52,232 nucleotides of DNA from an uncultured bacterium (GCA_903922465.1 CAIXTV010000215.1:1-52232), one strand, 5' to 3'. Numbered from the stretch's first letter, positions 9,601 to 17,137 are shown. Notes: generated by a model from the letters alone, not told the origin. Numbers and translations are program-made.

Positions 9601-11452
9601 TGGTGGTAATATTATTTCTGATGGTGGTTCAAGTGTTACTGCCAGAGGAATTTGTTGGAATACAATAGGAACTCCAACTATTGCAGATAACATTATCTCA
9701 AATGCTACAGGAATTGGAGCGTTTTCCTCTAATCTCTCCGGCCTCACTGCAGGGACAACTTATTTTGTTAGGGCTTATGCTACAAATAGTGTTGGGACAT
9801 CATACGGAAATCAAATTTCTTTCAATACTCCTTCAGGAGTAGGAATTATAGTAAGTAATAATAATGATGCTGGGGCAGGTTCTTTGCGATATGCTCTTAG
9901 TAATGTAACTAGCGGAGGTACGATTACATTTACTTCCGGCATTGATGGACAAACTATAAATTTACTTACGGGAACTCTTACTATTGATAAGAATGTTATC
10001 CTTGATAATTCAAATCACATCACAGGAATTACTGTTAGTGGCAGTTCAGACAATATTATTATTAATGCTGGAAGAACATTGACTTTAGCGAGTGGTAGTA
10101 AACTAACAATTACTGGTGCTATTAGAAACAATGCAGGTGCGAGTGGTTTTATAATATCGTCAGGGGCATCCTTCATTCAAAATAATGTAGATTTACCTGC
10201 AACTGCTCAAAGGGTTCTAAATAATGGATGGCATTTGTTTGGCTCTCCTTTTAAGAAAAGTATGAGTGCAATGCTCTCCAGTATAACCCCTACAGGCAGT
10301 TCAACTCAGTTGTTGCCTTATGCTAATGGCACAGGTTGGGGGGCAAATGTTACTTCATCAGTGTATTTCTTATTGCCAACAACAGGTTATGCTATAAGGC
10401 CAGTCGTTTCATTTACGGCTACATTAAGTGGAAACCTCTTTTACAGTCCAATAATTTTTGACTATACAAGCTCATTAATATATAATGGTACTACATCTTC
10501 TCAGAGTTGGAATCTTATGGCAAACCCATATACTTCCTATATTAATTGGAACTTGTTAGGCAAAACCAATATTAGTACCTCCTTGTATTTATGGGATAAT
10601 AGCTTGTCTTTAACTGCACCAACTACCAATATTGCTAATTTTAGAACCTATAATTCAATGACAGGGATTGGTGTTCCTGCAGGTACTTTGCCATACATTG
10701 CTCCTATGCAAGGATTCTTCGTGAAAGCAACTTATATTGCCCCAAAACTTACTTTCCCTCCTACAGCCCGTACACATAGTTCCGCAAGTTTCTATAAAGA
10801 GGCTTCTAATACTGAAATATTGCTGCGTTTAAAAACTGAAACTGAACTTGGAAATGATGAATTAGCGATTTGCAAAAATACCGATGCGAAAAAATCTTTT
10901 GAAGGGTTTGATTCGGAAAAGATGTTCAATGATTTACCGATTGAAATGTACACCCAATCTTCAACTGGGGAGAAACTTATTATTAATACCATTGATAAAA
11001 CTAATGTTGTTATTCCAGTTGGAATTAATATTGCAAATGGTTCAAAAGCTAAGATCATCGCTTTTGGATTAGAAAGCAACGAACAAGTTTATCTTGAAGA
11101 CCGTTTTAAAGGTAAGTTGATTAGTCTTTATGAAAATACAGCTTATGAATTTGATTTTTCATCAGAAGCTATTATCGGAAGATTCTTTATTCGTTTTGGA
11201 GACATTAATTCCCCATTAAACAATTCAGATGTTAAGGTGTTTGAAAACAATGATCAGCTCAATATTATTGCTCAGACTGGAGAAGAATTGCAACAAATAG
11301 AAGTCTATTCTTTAACTGGAGCATGTGTTTTTAAATCGGATATAAGTGGAAGTAATGTGTTTAATGCCAAATTAAACTTATCATCTGCAATGTATTTGGT
11401 TAGAGTGAAAACTTCCATCTCAACACAAAATGTAAAAGTAAACTGGAAATAA
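695..11452 (+). CDS. Giant multidomain T9SS-secreted adhesin-like protein
   Basis: 3585 aa. Residues 1-34 form a signal peptide ending in VNAQ. A MAM/jelly-roll-like module follows (about 36-195, TETFEGTFP...), then a glycine-rich module (about 382-568, with a run of eight Gly). A long series of Ig/PKD-like repeats with spaced cysteines comes next, interrupted by further MAM-like modules near residues 785-972 and 1930-2110. Four 79-aa repeats start at residue 2463 and look like SprB-type repeats; a diverged fifth follows. Then come a fibronectin-III-like domain (about 2858-2950), a DAGAGSLRYAL beta-helix-type segment (about 3050) and a C-terminal type A sorting domain (last ~75 residues). Established for such proteins: export by T9SS and attachment to or release from the cell surface. 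The inferred role is adhesion or gliding, but the ligand is unknown. The C-terminal third shares its module order with the next gene. Confidence 0.9.
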   Translation: MKKTYLLLVRRFSPNLIMMLIFIMFGFCQGVNAQTPLTTETFEGTFPNTGWAIGGTGTTAVTKNTAYSACSTYPQTNNCAIFDSYNNLSPTYTFLTTPTFSLAGYTAATLSIDLINMGVANTTFVVTLSTDGGTTYPNTIASNPKSTGVVFTNKTYSLTPYINQANVKIKFQLTSNYSSDKCANDVFLDNVGVTGTLCPATITGSTPAALCGVGSATLGATGSAGTTLNWYAAATGGTSLGTGETFVTPSLSTTTTYYVDATSTCTSGRTAVVAAITPSAVGAITGSATPVVGSSQVYSVTNILSTTFNWTFPADWVQTAGNTTNSVTVTVGATSGNVGVAPSNTCGTTANTLATTVNMTMTLTSGTSWKCPPGVTLINVECRGGGGGGGGASTTSGAAGGGGAGGSYSKVSNIVVVPGTSYSYALGAAGTAGASGALGGTGGSTTFNTNTVIAVGGPGGSGATTAVGAAGGIGTTTGNTAGTNWAGGNGASGTASSKGGGGGAGGSTSAAGAAGVGAVGGTGISPCGNGGAGSTTNANGSAGTVYSSGGGGAYRTSGTKTGGAGTAGHMIITAITAVPCTGAIGGTAIGNASFCGSGTPTISASGYSTGTGSAYQWQNSADNSQWVDFNGQTTPNALVTGLVTSTTYYRLKVSCTAGLSVDYSNVITVTIKPIPTASANNNSPICAGGTLNLTGTSNIGTTFSWTGPNSFVSTTQNPSISSVSIAAGGTYSLTATENGCTSTASTTVVTINPAPSAISIVQSPLSVCSGSVATLTASGGEYSVNTFSDNFNASSSNFTAATVSGTTTTTATLNTTYFAEGTGSVYFNTSGFSSVATYSLNSNINLSGVSSAQLIFSQIAAMEGNSTSYDYGYVEYSTDGGSTWVAFPTSSYAGAGTLFNSVVSFSTKSYASWITALTTATSLPTNSLWKTETINIPIAALTSQFRIRFRYTNDSSTNYYGWLIDNLKITAVKPQVSWTPSTDLYTDVIATSAYTGSMNSVVYAKPTASESYTATATLGSCSKSALITINPITLPSISVENATICTGGSAVLTANGGSTYSWSPSASLSASTGSVVTANPTASTIYTVTGTSAEGCSNTTTATVTLNTAVNIASHSGNQVILDGGTATYSVNATGSGLSYQWQENSGSGFVNILGAQSDTYSFTGATSMSGYLYHCIVSGAAPCTSVTSSDVSLTISSISISSQPVNQTVCSNETAIFSIATSDGVTSYLWQISTDNGVSWLDLAEETNVSLHLSGLTSLNTGNKYRCSLNGGAVISDPALLTVHDAVLIVTQPISHTICSNTSYVEFSVSASGSNLTYQWEFSPNGGSTWSTISGANLNTLTINTPNSSLSGNEYHVIISGTSPCLSVTSNSATLNIMNASISASDSAICLNQSVTLTAAFPSLSAIYSWTCSTIGSGLTVENTNNPCVITPTLAGTYIYTLTASGDGCSDTKTISITVNALPNITKATATPSVVCSGATISLVGASVPATSGTATIGAGATTGSSYDAIFYHLYGGSKTQHILLKSELNAAGLTTGNITGLTISVATGGGIYAGFAVSMALTTASNMSAGINNTATFSTVYSNSSLTTATGNNQFVLSSPFYWDGVSNIIVQFCWSNNNGGGTSNYAKMDATTYVSSAYYRADNLTLALICGGTTASGTSSSRPKIMLTGQVGSDLTSNYNWSWSPSGVNTASGSTSIINTSASVVNQAYTVTATNVLTTCSSNLTSSAVTINPSPVTPLANNSIQCGPNTPACSVTGSGIIGNTFLWYITASGGTAISGQSASTLSAYPVSSTTIFYVSETNGNCTSPREAVTATVNTPPAINLVAGNTEVCLGSSTTLTASSSNVGYSYSWSNGLGDAANITASPLVNTTYTVTAIDNSGGPDNGCVNSGSISLTVNPIPTVLVATASSNTICIGTSVNLSSSSTSNSFNNATLLSPTSDGGFETGGTLALNNWTVVNGTKNIWSVGTAAGVQAGTNAAFIGTSFVGTGNASVNHFYRDIVVPVGSTNIKLMFYLKMPILDAGYDYLKIFTTTNSNVPVAGTLPASGYTEVFTNDAIAYSTYTLQTVNLPNALAGTTVRLVFTYKCDAVANYAVPAVDNISVTSVIPISSTYAWVSNPVGFTSDSQNPSSVTPFINTQYTVTAQNSFGCTNTASASVTVNELPQGSLSANGPFCVTSVGQLTWTATAGTGPFTIVYKENDGANHTATGVISGIPFDVYTNPIIVTTNYTLVSVTDVNCSRNSNFIGGSASIIINPIPQGSLSANGPFCATGLGLLTLTSTSGSGMYNVIYNDGISDQSVDAVVSGTPFGVAVTPVTTTTNYNLVSITDVGTNCARSNGFTVALTSIPVYAYPSLSSVNISNSELCSGSPANILLSGLLSNTLQTISYNINGGGLMNVSVTSDINGEASFNTINLSSVNSLQSIVISNISRNDVFPNCSFDPINNNTVTLPVISELPSQPIVSVLQPTCTEATGIVNVTSAIAGLTFSIDGVNYINTTGVFNGISAGGSYSITAKNTNGCVSLALTGILDNQPSTPLQPLVSVIQPTCLDASGIVSVTSDISGLSFSIDGVNYNNINGIFNGIPAGSSYSITAKNTNGCISIATVGSIDAQPSTPLQPNVIVTQPTCNMATGTVSVTSDINGLIFSIDGVNYNNTTGIFNGISAGGSYSITAKNAEGCFSMARTGTINAQPLTPLQPIVSVAQPSCIVATGTLSVASSLIGLTFSNDGINYNNTTGIFNGIPAGGSYSITAKNVSGCVSATTTGTVNVQPITPTAPIVGTLTQPSCALATGSVILSGLPAGSWTINPGAINGSTSTTNISALVSGGHLFTVTNSMGCTSVSSANVQINVQPVTPLAPVALAANGLMGNRFTANWNAVSGAIAYAIDVSLNNTFTSFVAGYNNLVVGANLTSIISGLSNGTIYYYRVRASNATCTSVNSNVITANTLGLPTLTTSVISSITFNTASSGGNIISDGGSSVTARGICWNTIGTPTIADNIISNATGIGAFSSNLSGLTAGTTYFVRAYATNSVGTSYGNQISFNTPSGVGIIVSNNNDAGAGSLRYALSNVTSGGTITFTSGIDGQTINLLTGTLTIDKNVILDNSNHITGITVSGSSDNIIINAGRTLTLASGSKLTITGAIRNNAGASGFIISSGASFIQNNVDLPATAQRVLNNGWHLFGSPFKKSMSAMLSSITPTGSSTQLLPYANGTGWGANVTSSVYFLLPTTGYAIRPVVSFTATLSGNLFYSPIIFDYTSSLIYNGTTSSQSWNLMANPYTSYINWNLLGKTNISTSLYLWDNSLSLTAPTTNIANFRTYNSMTGIGVPAGTLPYIAPMQGFFVKATYIAPKLTFPPTARTHSSASFYKEASNTEILLRLKTETELGNDELAICKNTDAKKSFEGFDSEKMFNDLPIEMYTQSSTGEKLIINTIDKTNVVIPVGINIANGSKAKIIAFGLESNEQVYLEDRFKGKLISLYENTAYEFDFSSEAIIGRFFIRFGDINSPLNNSDVKVFENNDQLNIIAQTGEELQQIEVYSLTGACVFKSDISGSNVFNAKLNLSSAMYLVRVKTSISTQNVKVNWK
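8081..9265 (+). repeat. Four 237-bp (79-aa) in-frame repeats plus a diverged fifth
   Basis: Copies begin at 8081, 8318, 8555 and 8792, each exactly 237 bp apart; a diverged fifth begins at 9029. Each encodes QPxC near the start, then FSIDGVNY, FNGI.AGGSYSITAKN and GC. The pattern resembles SprB-type adhesin repeats. The exact spacing with no indel suggests recent tandem duplication within the gene. Confidence 0.85.
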
Positions 11453-11476
11453 GATTCTAATCTTTATACTTATAGA

Positions 11477-11507
11477 AGCCTGCATCAAAAAGATGCAGGC
11501 TTTTTTT
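11477..11507 (+). terminator. Rho-independent terminator after the giant adhesin gene
   Basis: A perfect 10-bp stem (AGCCTGCATC / GATGCAGGCT) with a loop of five A is followed by six T. It lies 25 bp after the stop codon, so the adhesin gene is probably transcribed separately from the next gene. Confidence 0.9.
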
Positions 11508-11809
11508 ATAAGAAAAAATTCAAAAGAGTGTGAACGGTAAATTTTTCCTGTTATCCTGAAAGTAAGGAAACCCCTACAAAAAAATAAGGAATATCCTACA
11601 TAAATATCAGGATATCCTTACATGTTTACTTGGAGAATGGTAGTAGTTTTGCCTCATCAAAATTATATACCAAAATATCTTGTAATATTAGATTATTAGT
11701 TAGCGAATTTATTATTTATACATTAGTAATGGCTTAGTAATTAGCATTTACAACTGAAAATATATTTTATAACAAAGAATCAAAATAAACAAACTACCAA
11801 ACTAGAAAT
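11508..11809. other. Intergenic leader of the second T9SS protein
   Basis: No ORF of note. A TAGTTTTG -7-like element at 11644-11651 could drive the downstream gene with a leader of about 150 nt, but no -33 element stands out. A short repeated motif (ATATCCTACAT / ATATCCTTACAT) occurs near 11589-11622. Confidence 0.45.
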
Positions 11810-14800
11810 ATGAAAAACAATCACAATTTAAAGAAATCAAAACTCACTTTTACTTCTTTTACTAAATATCGCATGATTATTATCGCTTTAATATTTACTA
11901 TTATGGCTGTTGGGCAATCAGTTTGGGGAGCTAACCGATTTTCAATTGCTGTTGGTAATTGGAATTCGACTAATACATGGGCAGCTACTTCAGGTGGAGC
12001 AGCAGGTGCTAGTGTTCCCATTGCAGGTGATGTTGTTTATATTCAGAATGGCAAAAGTGTGACTGTTACAGAGGATGCTGCTGCATCTTCAATAACTTTT
12101 ACAGGAGCAGCAGCAACTCTTACCATAAACTCAGGCTTTACTTTGTCTGTTAGTGGCACTGTAATCTTACTTCATAATGTTGGTGCTTCTACTTCTTGTT
12201 TAATAACAGGAGGCGGGACATTGTCATGCGCTTCTGTTGATGCGGGTTCTAATCTATCTCTTAATGGTGATTTTTCTGCAATTATGACTTCTACAATATT
12301 TTCCTTTAATATAAGTGGGGATGTAACCATGATTGCAAAAGAAAGTGGAGCTAATTATGGACAATCTGGCTTTAGGGTTGAAGATGGGACTACAACCGTT
12401 GGCGGACAGATAACTTCTTCTTTAGGGGTAGGTTGTGTTGGAGCTTTTAGAATGAATGGCTTAACGACTGGATTGCAAACAGGAACTTTAGTGTTAAATG
12501 GCGCAACGCCATGGGGTACTCTTACTTCAATTACTCTGACTTTAAATGGCACAAGTGCTACTGTCAAATATAATGGAGCTTCCTCACAAGCAATTCGTTA
12601 TACAACCTATACAAATTTGGAAATTAATAGTGGTGGAACAACTACTTTAGCTGGTAGTACTACCGTAAATGGTGTTTTAACTATGACCAAAGGAATTTTT
12701 TCTTTGGGTGGCTTTACTTTAACCTATGGCTCCACTGCTTCTTTAAACTACAATGGAATTTTGTCACAAACTACCGGTGCTGAGTGGCCTACTACTTTTG
12801 TAAATAACGTAACAATCACAAATAATTCAACTAATGGGGTTAGTCTTAATGCGAACAAAACTTATAATACAGGTGGTGTGTTAACGGTTAATGGCCATTT
12901 GAATTTCAGTACATATTATATCGCAGGGACTGGGGCTTTCACTTTATCTTCGGGGGGGACTATTACTTCTGCTTATGTTACCAACGGTGAAGGTTTTGGC
13001 TTATCAGGAAATAATTCAGCAGGGTCCATTCGCGTGAGTGGAAGCAGAACATTAAGTTCAGGGGCTAATTATATTCTTAATGGCTCAGGAACTGCTCAAA
13101 ATACAGGGACCAATATGCCTGCAAGTGTTAATAATCTTACCCTTAACAACGCCACAGGAATTACCCTATCTCAGTCGACAACTGTGAATGGTACTCTTTC
13201 ACTTACTAATGGTTTGCTAAACACAGGAAGCAATACCATAACTTTGGGTGCCTCTGCAAGTATTTCTAATGCCAGTAGCACATCTTATGTAAATGGTAAA
13301 TTAGCCAGAATATACAGTTCCGTGGGTTCGAAGGACTTTGCTATTGGCAAAGGGGGCAATTACAGACCTTTTTCATTAAACTATACAGAATTATCGGGCA
13401 CAAGCACTGTTGTTGCTGAGCAATTTGAATCGACAATACCCGGTTCAGTTCCTGTATACACTTCTTTATTTACTTCAAGATATTGGGCAATTTCGGAAAG
13501 TGGCAGTTCGTCGAGAACTTATAAACTAAGTATTGACGGAAGTGGTTATAGCCCAACGCATGAAGTTAAAATGATTAAAGGTGATGGCACTACAAATGTT
13601 TCTTATGATGTTACAAGTCCAAATTATACCAATGTGAATGGTTTTACATCCTTTAGTAATTTTGGTTTGGGCGAATCGCAATCAACTACCACCACTGCAA
13701 ATTCAACTAACGCAACTTATGGAGCAACTTCAGTTGATTTGATAGCAAATGTTAGTCCAACACCTACAGGTGGCACGGTTCAGTTTTCTATTGACGGCAA
13801 CTCTGTTGGAGCTGCAGTGAACCTGATTTCGGGGAGTGCTACTTTGAATTATAATCCCCATTTGTTAAATGTTGGCGGGCATACTATAAGTGCTACATAC
13901 AGTGGATATAATATTTATCAGCCTTCCAACACTATTACGAGTGGAACTCTTACTATTGACAAGGCTCCTTTGTCGGTTACGGCGGACAATGTTTCTAAAA
14001 CATTTGATGGCTTTATTTACTCCTTACCTTATACGGTTACTTATAGTGGTTTTGTTAATGGTCAGGATGCTTCTTCTCTTGCTGGAGCGCTTGAGTTTTC
14101 GGGAACGGCCATTGCTGCAACAGCTGTTGGCAATTATACTATTTCACCTGCGGGTTTAATTTCTTCAAATTATTCTTTCACTTATCATGATGGCAGTTTG
14201 GCAATTGATCAGGCGACTTCTGTTGTTTGGAACGGCTCTGCAAGTTCCGATTGGAACACCCCTTCGAACTGGACACCCCCTGTGGCTCCTATTTCGGGGA
14301 TTTCTGCAACTATTCAATCGGCTAGCAATGCTGCTTTGATTAGTTCCACAGGAAATGTTTGCAACAATCTAACGATTAATTCGGGAAGCTTAACTATTGC
14401 ACACAATGGCACTTTGAGTGTTGAGGGAACTCTTGCTAATAATGCCGGAACCACAGCTCTTATCATTAAATCAAATGTAAATGGAAACGGTTCCCTTATT
14501 GAACATACTTCAGGGGTTAATGCAAGTGTAGAACAATATATTACACAAGCTTCAGGCGTAAAATATCATTACATTTCTTCTCCCATCAGCAATGCTTCTA
14601 CTCATATGTTTTGGGGTTATTATATGTATCGACTGAATGAAGTTGCTGGTTTGTGGGTTAGCATGATTGATAATCAGCCTTTGATTCCTATGATGGGCTA
14701 TGCCATTTATAAACAAGCCTTGCAAAATACTAATGAAACCAAAACCTTTTCGGGAATCCTCCATACGGGTACTTATGAGATTTCTTGCAGCAAAACAAAT

Positions 14801-15760
14801 AACAGTTTATTTCCAGGTTGGAACTTAGTTGGAAATCCTTATCCTTCGGCCATCGATATTGATGCTGCTGCCGGTTTTGTTAGAACCAATATTGATGAAG
14901 CCATTTATACCTATAATCAAACAACAGGCCTTTATGGTTATTATTTAAGTGGTGCCGGAATAAATGGGTCGCAATTCATAGCGCCTAATCAGGGTTTTAT
15001 GGTTAGGGTGAGCAGTGATGGAGTGGGTAGTTTGCGACTGACAAATGATGCCCGTGTTCATAACGCACAAGCCTTTCTGAAGAATGCGCCAGTGAATTTA
15101 CTACGTTTAACTGCCACTGCCGATAATTTTAGTGATGAAACCCTGATTCGTTTTAACGATGAATCGACCAATGGTTTTGATGCTAAATTTGATGCTTATA
15201 AACTGATGTCCGAAAAATCGAGTGCTCAGTTATACAGTGTTTCGGGAAGCGAAAATTTATCAATCAATACGCTTCCGAAAACCGATGATGCCATGGTTTC
15301 ATTGCATCTGAAAATAAATCAGGATGGTGAATATAAAATACTTGCCAGCGAACTCAATAGTTTTGATGCTGCAACCTTTATCTATCTTGAAGATTTACGA
15401 TTGAATACCCTTACCGATTTGCGTGAAACCCCTGAATATAATTTTAGTGCAAGCACCAAGGACGAAACTGCCCGTTTTAGGGTATTGTTTAGCCTCACTC
15501 CAAAGAAATTGGGCTGCAATGGCGAAACATGCAAGAATGCAAAGATTTATAGTTATGAAAAAAACATTTTCGTGAATACTCCTCAGAACGCCATTGGGAC
15601 GATAGAAGTGTGTGATGTGGCAGGAAAACAAGTTTTTACGGCTAAATTAAAAAATAATACCCTCAATAGTTTTTCATTAAACCACTTAGTTTCGGGATTT
15701 TATATGGTGAAACTGTATAATGCCGGGGAAGTGATTTCAGAAAAGCTCTTGATAAAATAA
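11810..15760 (+). CDS. Large T9SS-secreted protein with Ig-like and MBG domains
   Basis: 1316 aa. An extended N-terminal signal region has its hydrophobic stretch at about residues 22-36 and ends in VWGAN. The N-terminal half is a Ser/Thr/Gly/Asn-rich repetitive beta structure beginning with a NWNSTNTWA motif, of the type seen in secreted Bacteroidota proteins. Around residues 624-717 is an Ig-like domain of the Big_3_5 kind (YGATSVDLIA...). Around 718-800 is an MBG-type domain (VTADNVSKTFDG). A second NW..P module follows (about 805), then the same pre-sorting module as in the upstream giant protein (WNLVGNPYPS, NQGFMVRV). The last ~75 residues form a type A T9SS sorting domain ending EKLLIK. 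Location is inferred as cell surface or secreted. The ligand is unknown. The shared C-terminal module suggests common ancestry of the two neighbours. Confidence 0.88.
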   Translation: MKNNHNLKKSKLTFTSFTKYRMIIIALIFTIMAVGQSVWGANRFSIAVGNWNSTNTWAATSGGAAGASVPIAGDVVYIQNGKSVTVTEDAAASSITFTGAAATLTINSGFTLSVSGTVILLHNVGASTSCLITGGGTLSCASVDAGSNLSLNGDFSAIMTSTIFSFNISGDVTMIAKESGANYGQSGFRVEDGTTTVGGQITSSLGVGCVGAFRMNGLTTGLQTGTLVLNGATPWGTLTSITLTLNGTSATVKYNGASSQAIRYTTYTNLEINSGGTTTLAGSTTVNGVLTMTKGIFSLGGFTLTYGSTASLNYNGILSQTTGAEWPTTFVNNVTITNNSTNGVSLNANKTYNTGGVLTVNGHLNFSTYYIAGTGAFTLSSGGTITSAYVTNGEGFGLSGNNSAGSIRVSGSRTLSSGANYILNGSGTAQNTGTNMPASVNNLTLNNATGITLSQSTTVNGTLSLTNGLLNTGSNTITLGASASISNASSTSYVNGKLARIYSSVGSKDFAIGKGGNYRPFSLNYTELSGTSTVVAEQFESTIPGSVPVYTSLFTSRYWAISESGSSSRTYKLSIDGSGYSPTHEVKMIKGDGTTNVSYDVTSPNYTNVNGFTSFSNFGLGESQSTTTTANSTNATYGATSVDLIANVSPTPTGGTVQFSIDGNSVGAAVNLISGSATLNYNPHLLNVGGHTISATYSGYNIYQPSNTITSGTLTIDKAPLSVTADNVSKTFDGFIYSLPYTVTYSGFVNGQDASSLAGALEFSGTAIAATAVGNYTISPAGLISSNYSFTYHDGSLAIDQATSVVWNGSASSDWNTPSNWTPPVAPISGISATIQSASNAALISSTGNVCNNLTINSGSLTIAHNGTLSVEGTLANNAGTTALIIKSNVNGNGSLIEHTSGVNASVEQYITQASGVKYHYISSPISNASTHMFWGYYMYRLNEVAGLWVSMIDNQPLIPMMGYAIYKQALQNTNETKTFSGILHTGTYEISCSKTNNSLFPGWNLVGNPYPSAIDIDAAAGFVRTNIDEAIYTYNQTTGLYGYYLSGAGINGSQFIAPNQGFMVRVSSDGVGSLRLTNDARVHNAQAFLKNAPVNLLRLTATADNFSDETLIRFNDESTNGFDAKFDAYKLMSEKSSAQLYSVSGSENLSINTLPKTDDAMVSLHLKINQDGEYKILASELNSFDAATFIYLEDLRLNTLTDLRETPEYNFSASTKDETARFRVLFSLTPKKLGCNGETCKNAKIYSYEKNIFVNTPQNAIGTIEVCDVAGKQVFTAKLKNNTLNSFSLNHLVSGFYMVKLYNAGEVISEKLLIK

Positions 15761-15917
15761 AAGACATATTTATATTTCCAAATACCAAGCCTTGTGATTT
15801 TAACCACCCTGTTTGATTGAGTAATGGCAGTCATTACGATTATAATTTAAGGCTTGTGTTTTGGAAAACAAAGATACTAAGAATTGATTGTTTGATTTAT
15901 ATTTTTTGATGAGTAAA

Positions 15918-15949
15918 AGGCTGTCAAGTGTAGGCAGCCTTTTTATTTT
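15918..15949 (+). terminator. Rho-independent terminator
   Basis: AGGCTGTC pairs with GGCAGCCT (8-bp stem with one G-T pair, 7-nt loop), followed by TTTTATTTT. It lies about 160 bp after the second T9SS protein gene and just before the array-1 locus, so it separates the two transcripts. Confidence 0.75.
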
Positions 15950-15994
15950 AAAAAAAAAGTCAGATAAAATACATTCTATTCGGAAAATAAGTTT

Positions 15995-16002
15995 TACTTT
16001 TG
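15995..16002 (+). promoter_or_regulatory. -7 element TACTTTTG of the array-1 locus
   Basis: A perfect TAnnTTTG match 6 bp before an ATG at 16009. Transcription starting about 7 nt downstream would give an almost leaderless message that runs through the 21-bp array and into the 243-aa gene. No clear -33 TTG is seen. Confidence 0.5.
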
Positions 16003-16008
16003 TGCATT

Positions 16009-16326
16009 ATGAAAGCGAAGACCAAAATACATATGTCTTTTTTCGGGTTTTATTTAAGCAATAACAAGCTAAAGTATACACATTTCTACATGTGTTTTCC
16101 GCATATTAATACCATAACAGCCTTCATTGAAAGTAGCATAAGTAGACTCAAAAGTAGCATAGGCTTTGCAAAAATTAATGTTGGCATTCTTAAAAGTAGT
16201 GTTGATTTACTCAAAAGTAGCATCAACTTATTAGGAAGTAGCACAGCTATGTTCAAAAGTAGCATAGGCTTACCGGAAAGTAGCACAGCTAACATTTTTA
16301 GTAAAATCAATAACATTAATAACTGA
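16009..16326 (+). CDS. Small ORF spanning array 1, heptapeptide-repeat product (uncertain)
   Basis: 105 aa starting MKAKTKIH, directly behind a TAnnTTTG box. The first ~40 residues are unique. The rest is a degenerate seven-residue repeat of the kind KSSIxLL (ESSISRL, KSSIGFA, KSSVDLL, KSSINLL, KSSIGLP), produced by the 21-bp units. This is the only plus-strand frame free of stops across the array, because the other two meet TAG in the unit. A product would have a hydrophobic heptad pattern, but the unit includes prolines and glycines. The ORF could be a real small protein, a translated leader, or an incidental open frame in an array whose period is a multiple of three. No family is recognised. 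Confidence 0.35.
   Translation: MKAKTKIHMSFFGFYLSNNKLKYTHFYMCFPHINTITAFIESSISRLKSSIGFAKINVGILKSSVDLLKSSINLLGSSTAMFKSSIGLPESSTANIFSKINNINN
16129..16296 (+). repeat. 21-bp-period array 1 (8 units)
   Basis: Eight units, each exactly 21 bp. An 11-bp conserved half (AAAAGTAGCAT, with few changes) alternates with a 10-bp variable half. Unit 3 is the most diverged. The short A-tracts recur every two helical turns. The array lies 106 bp before the 243-aa gene on the same strand. Confidence 0.9.
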
Positions 16327-16402
16327 ACAATAATAATAATTCTTTCATGTAACAGTAAATAACAATAAACAAATAATCAATTAAATTAAGGAGGAATGCA
16401 AA

Positions 16403-17134
16403 ATGCCATCATCACAAAGTTCATTTGAAACACGCTACGGAAGGTTTTCCAGTGGCACAGGGTTAATTCAGGATATAACTACTTATAATCCTGCTAAGGA
16501 AATAATTAAAAAAGCAAATTTAACCTCATTTTTAGCAGAGGCTGCGGTAAAAGACGCAAAAGTTAATAGTACTAATACTTTTTATAGAGAAAAAGTAAAA
16601 GAGAGAAGAATTAATGGATTTAGAGACAAAGATAATTTGTCGAATTGTCTCGAAAACAGAATTAGAAACATATATTCATATGTAGGTGCCGAATTCGGAC
16701 ACGATTCGATTACCTACAAAAAGATAAAGAGCTTTCTCGATAAGATAGCTCCTAAATATGATAAGAAAGACCCAGGAGCTCCAGCAGGACAGGGGAAATC
16801 GCCTTCCGAACAAAGTTTCGTGGCTTTGATTGGTTTTGGAAGAAGAGTAGGAGAACTAATCGACGATTTGGGAGTAGCCTACAATCCGGGAAATACCGAT
16901 ATTACACTAGTAGCTTTGGGTGAATTATGCGATATGATGGAGACCTTAACAAAAGATATCGCTAAAGCTGAAATCGAATGGTCGAAAGCAGTTAAAGCAC
17001 GCAAAGAAATTTATGATGGGAAGGATGGTATGACTGACAGGATTAAAGCAATTAAAGATTATCTGGCAAGCTTCGATTTAGGGAAGAAAAGCCCAGATTA
17101 TATAAACTTTTGTCGCATCTTAGCAGGAAGATAA
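16403..17134 (+). CDS. Hypothetical protein (243 aa) downstream of a 21-bp array
   Basis: The start is fixed by a strong Shine-Dalgarno sequence, AAGGAGG at 16388-16394, 8 bp before ATG; this is unusual in Bacteroidota. There is no signal peptide or membrane segment. The composition is charged and probably mostly helical. The N-terminal half has NPAKEIIKKANLTSFL then a basic stretch (KVKERRINGFR). The C-terminal half has SPSEQSF, YNPGNTDITLVALGEL, a helical AKAEIEWSKAVKARKE segment and a terminal SPDYINFCRI. It resembles, from memory, a Bacteroidota-only family of ~230-240 aa proteins of unknown function with SxxQxSFD and YxPNE motifs; a profile search would be needed to confirm this. Function is unknown. 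It is probably co-transcribed with array 1. Confidence 0.8.
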   Translation: MPSSQSSFETRYGRFSSGTGLIQDITTYNPAKEIIKKANLTSFLAEAAVKDAKVNSTNTFYREKVKERRINGFRDKDNLSNCLENRIRNIYSYVGAEFGHDSITYKKIKSFLDKIAPKYDKKDPGAPAGQGKSPSEQSFVALIGFGRRVGELIDDLGVAYNPGNTDITLVALGELCDMMETLTKDIAKAEIEWSKAVKARKEIYDGKDGMTDRIKAIKDYLASFDLGKKSPDYINFCRILAGR

Positions 17135-17137
17135 ATT

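Noticed and set aside
10884-11072. 62-codon plus-strand ORF within the giant adhesin gene
   Set aside because: Out-of-frame shadow of the adhesin coding sequence with no independent signals.
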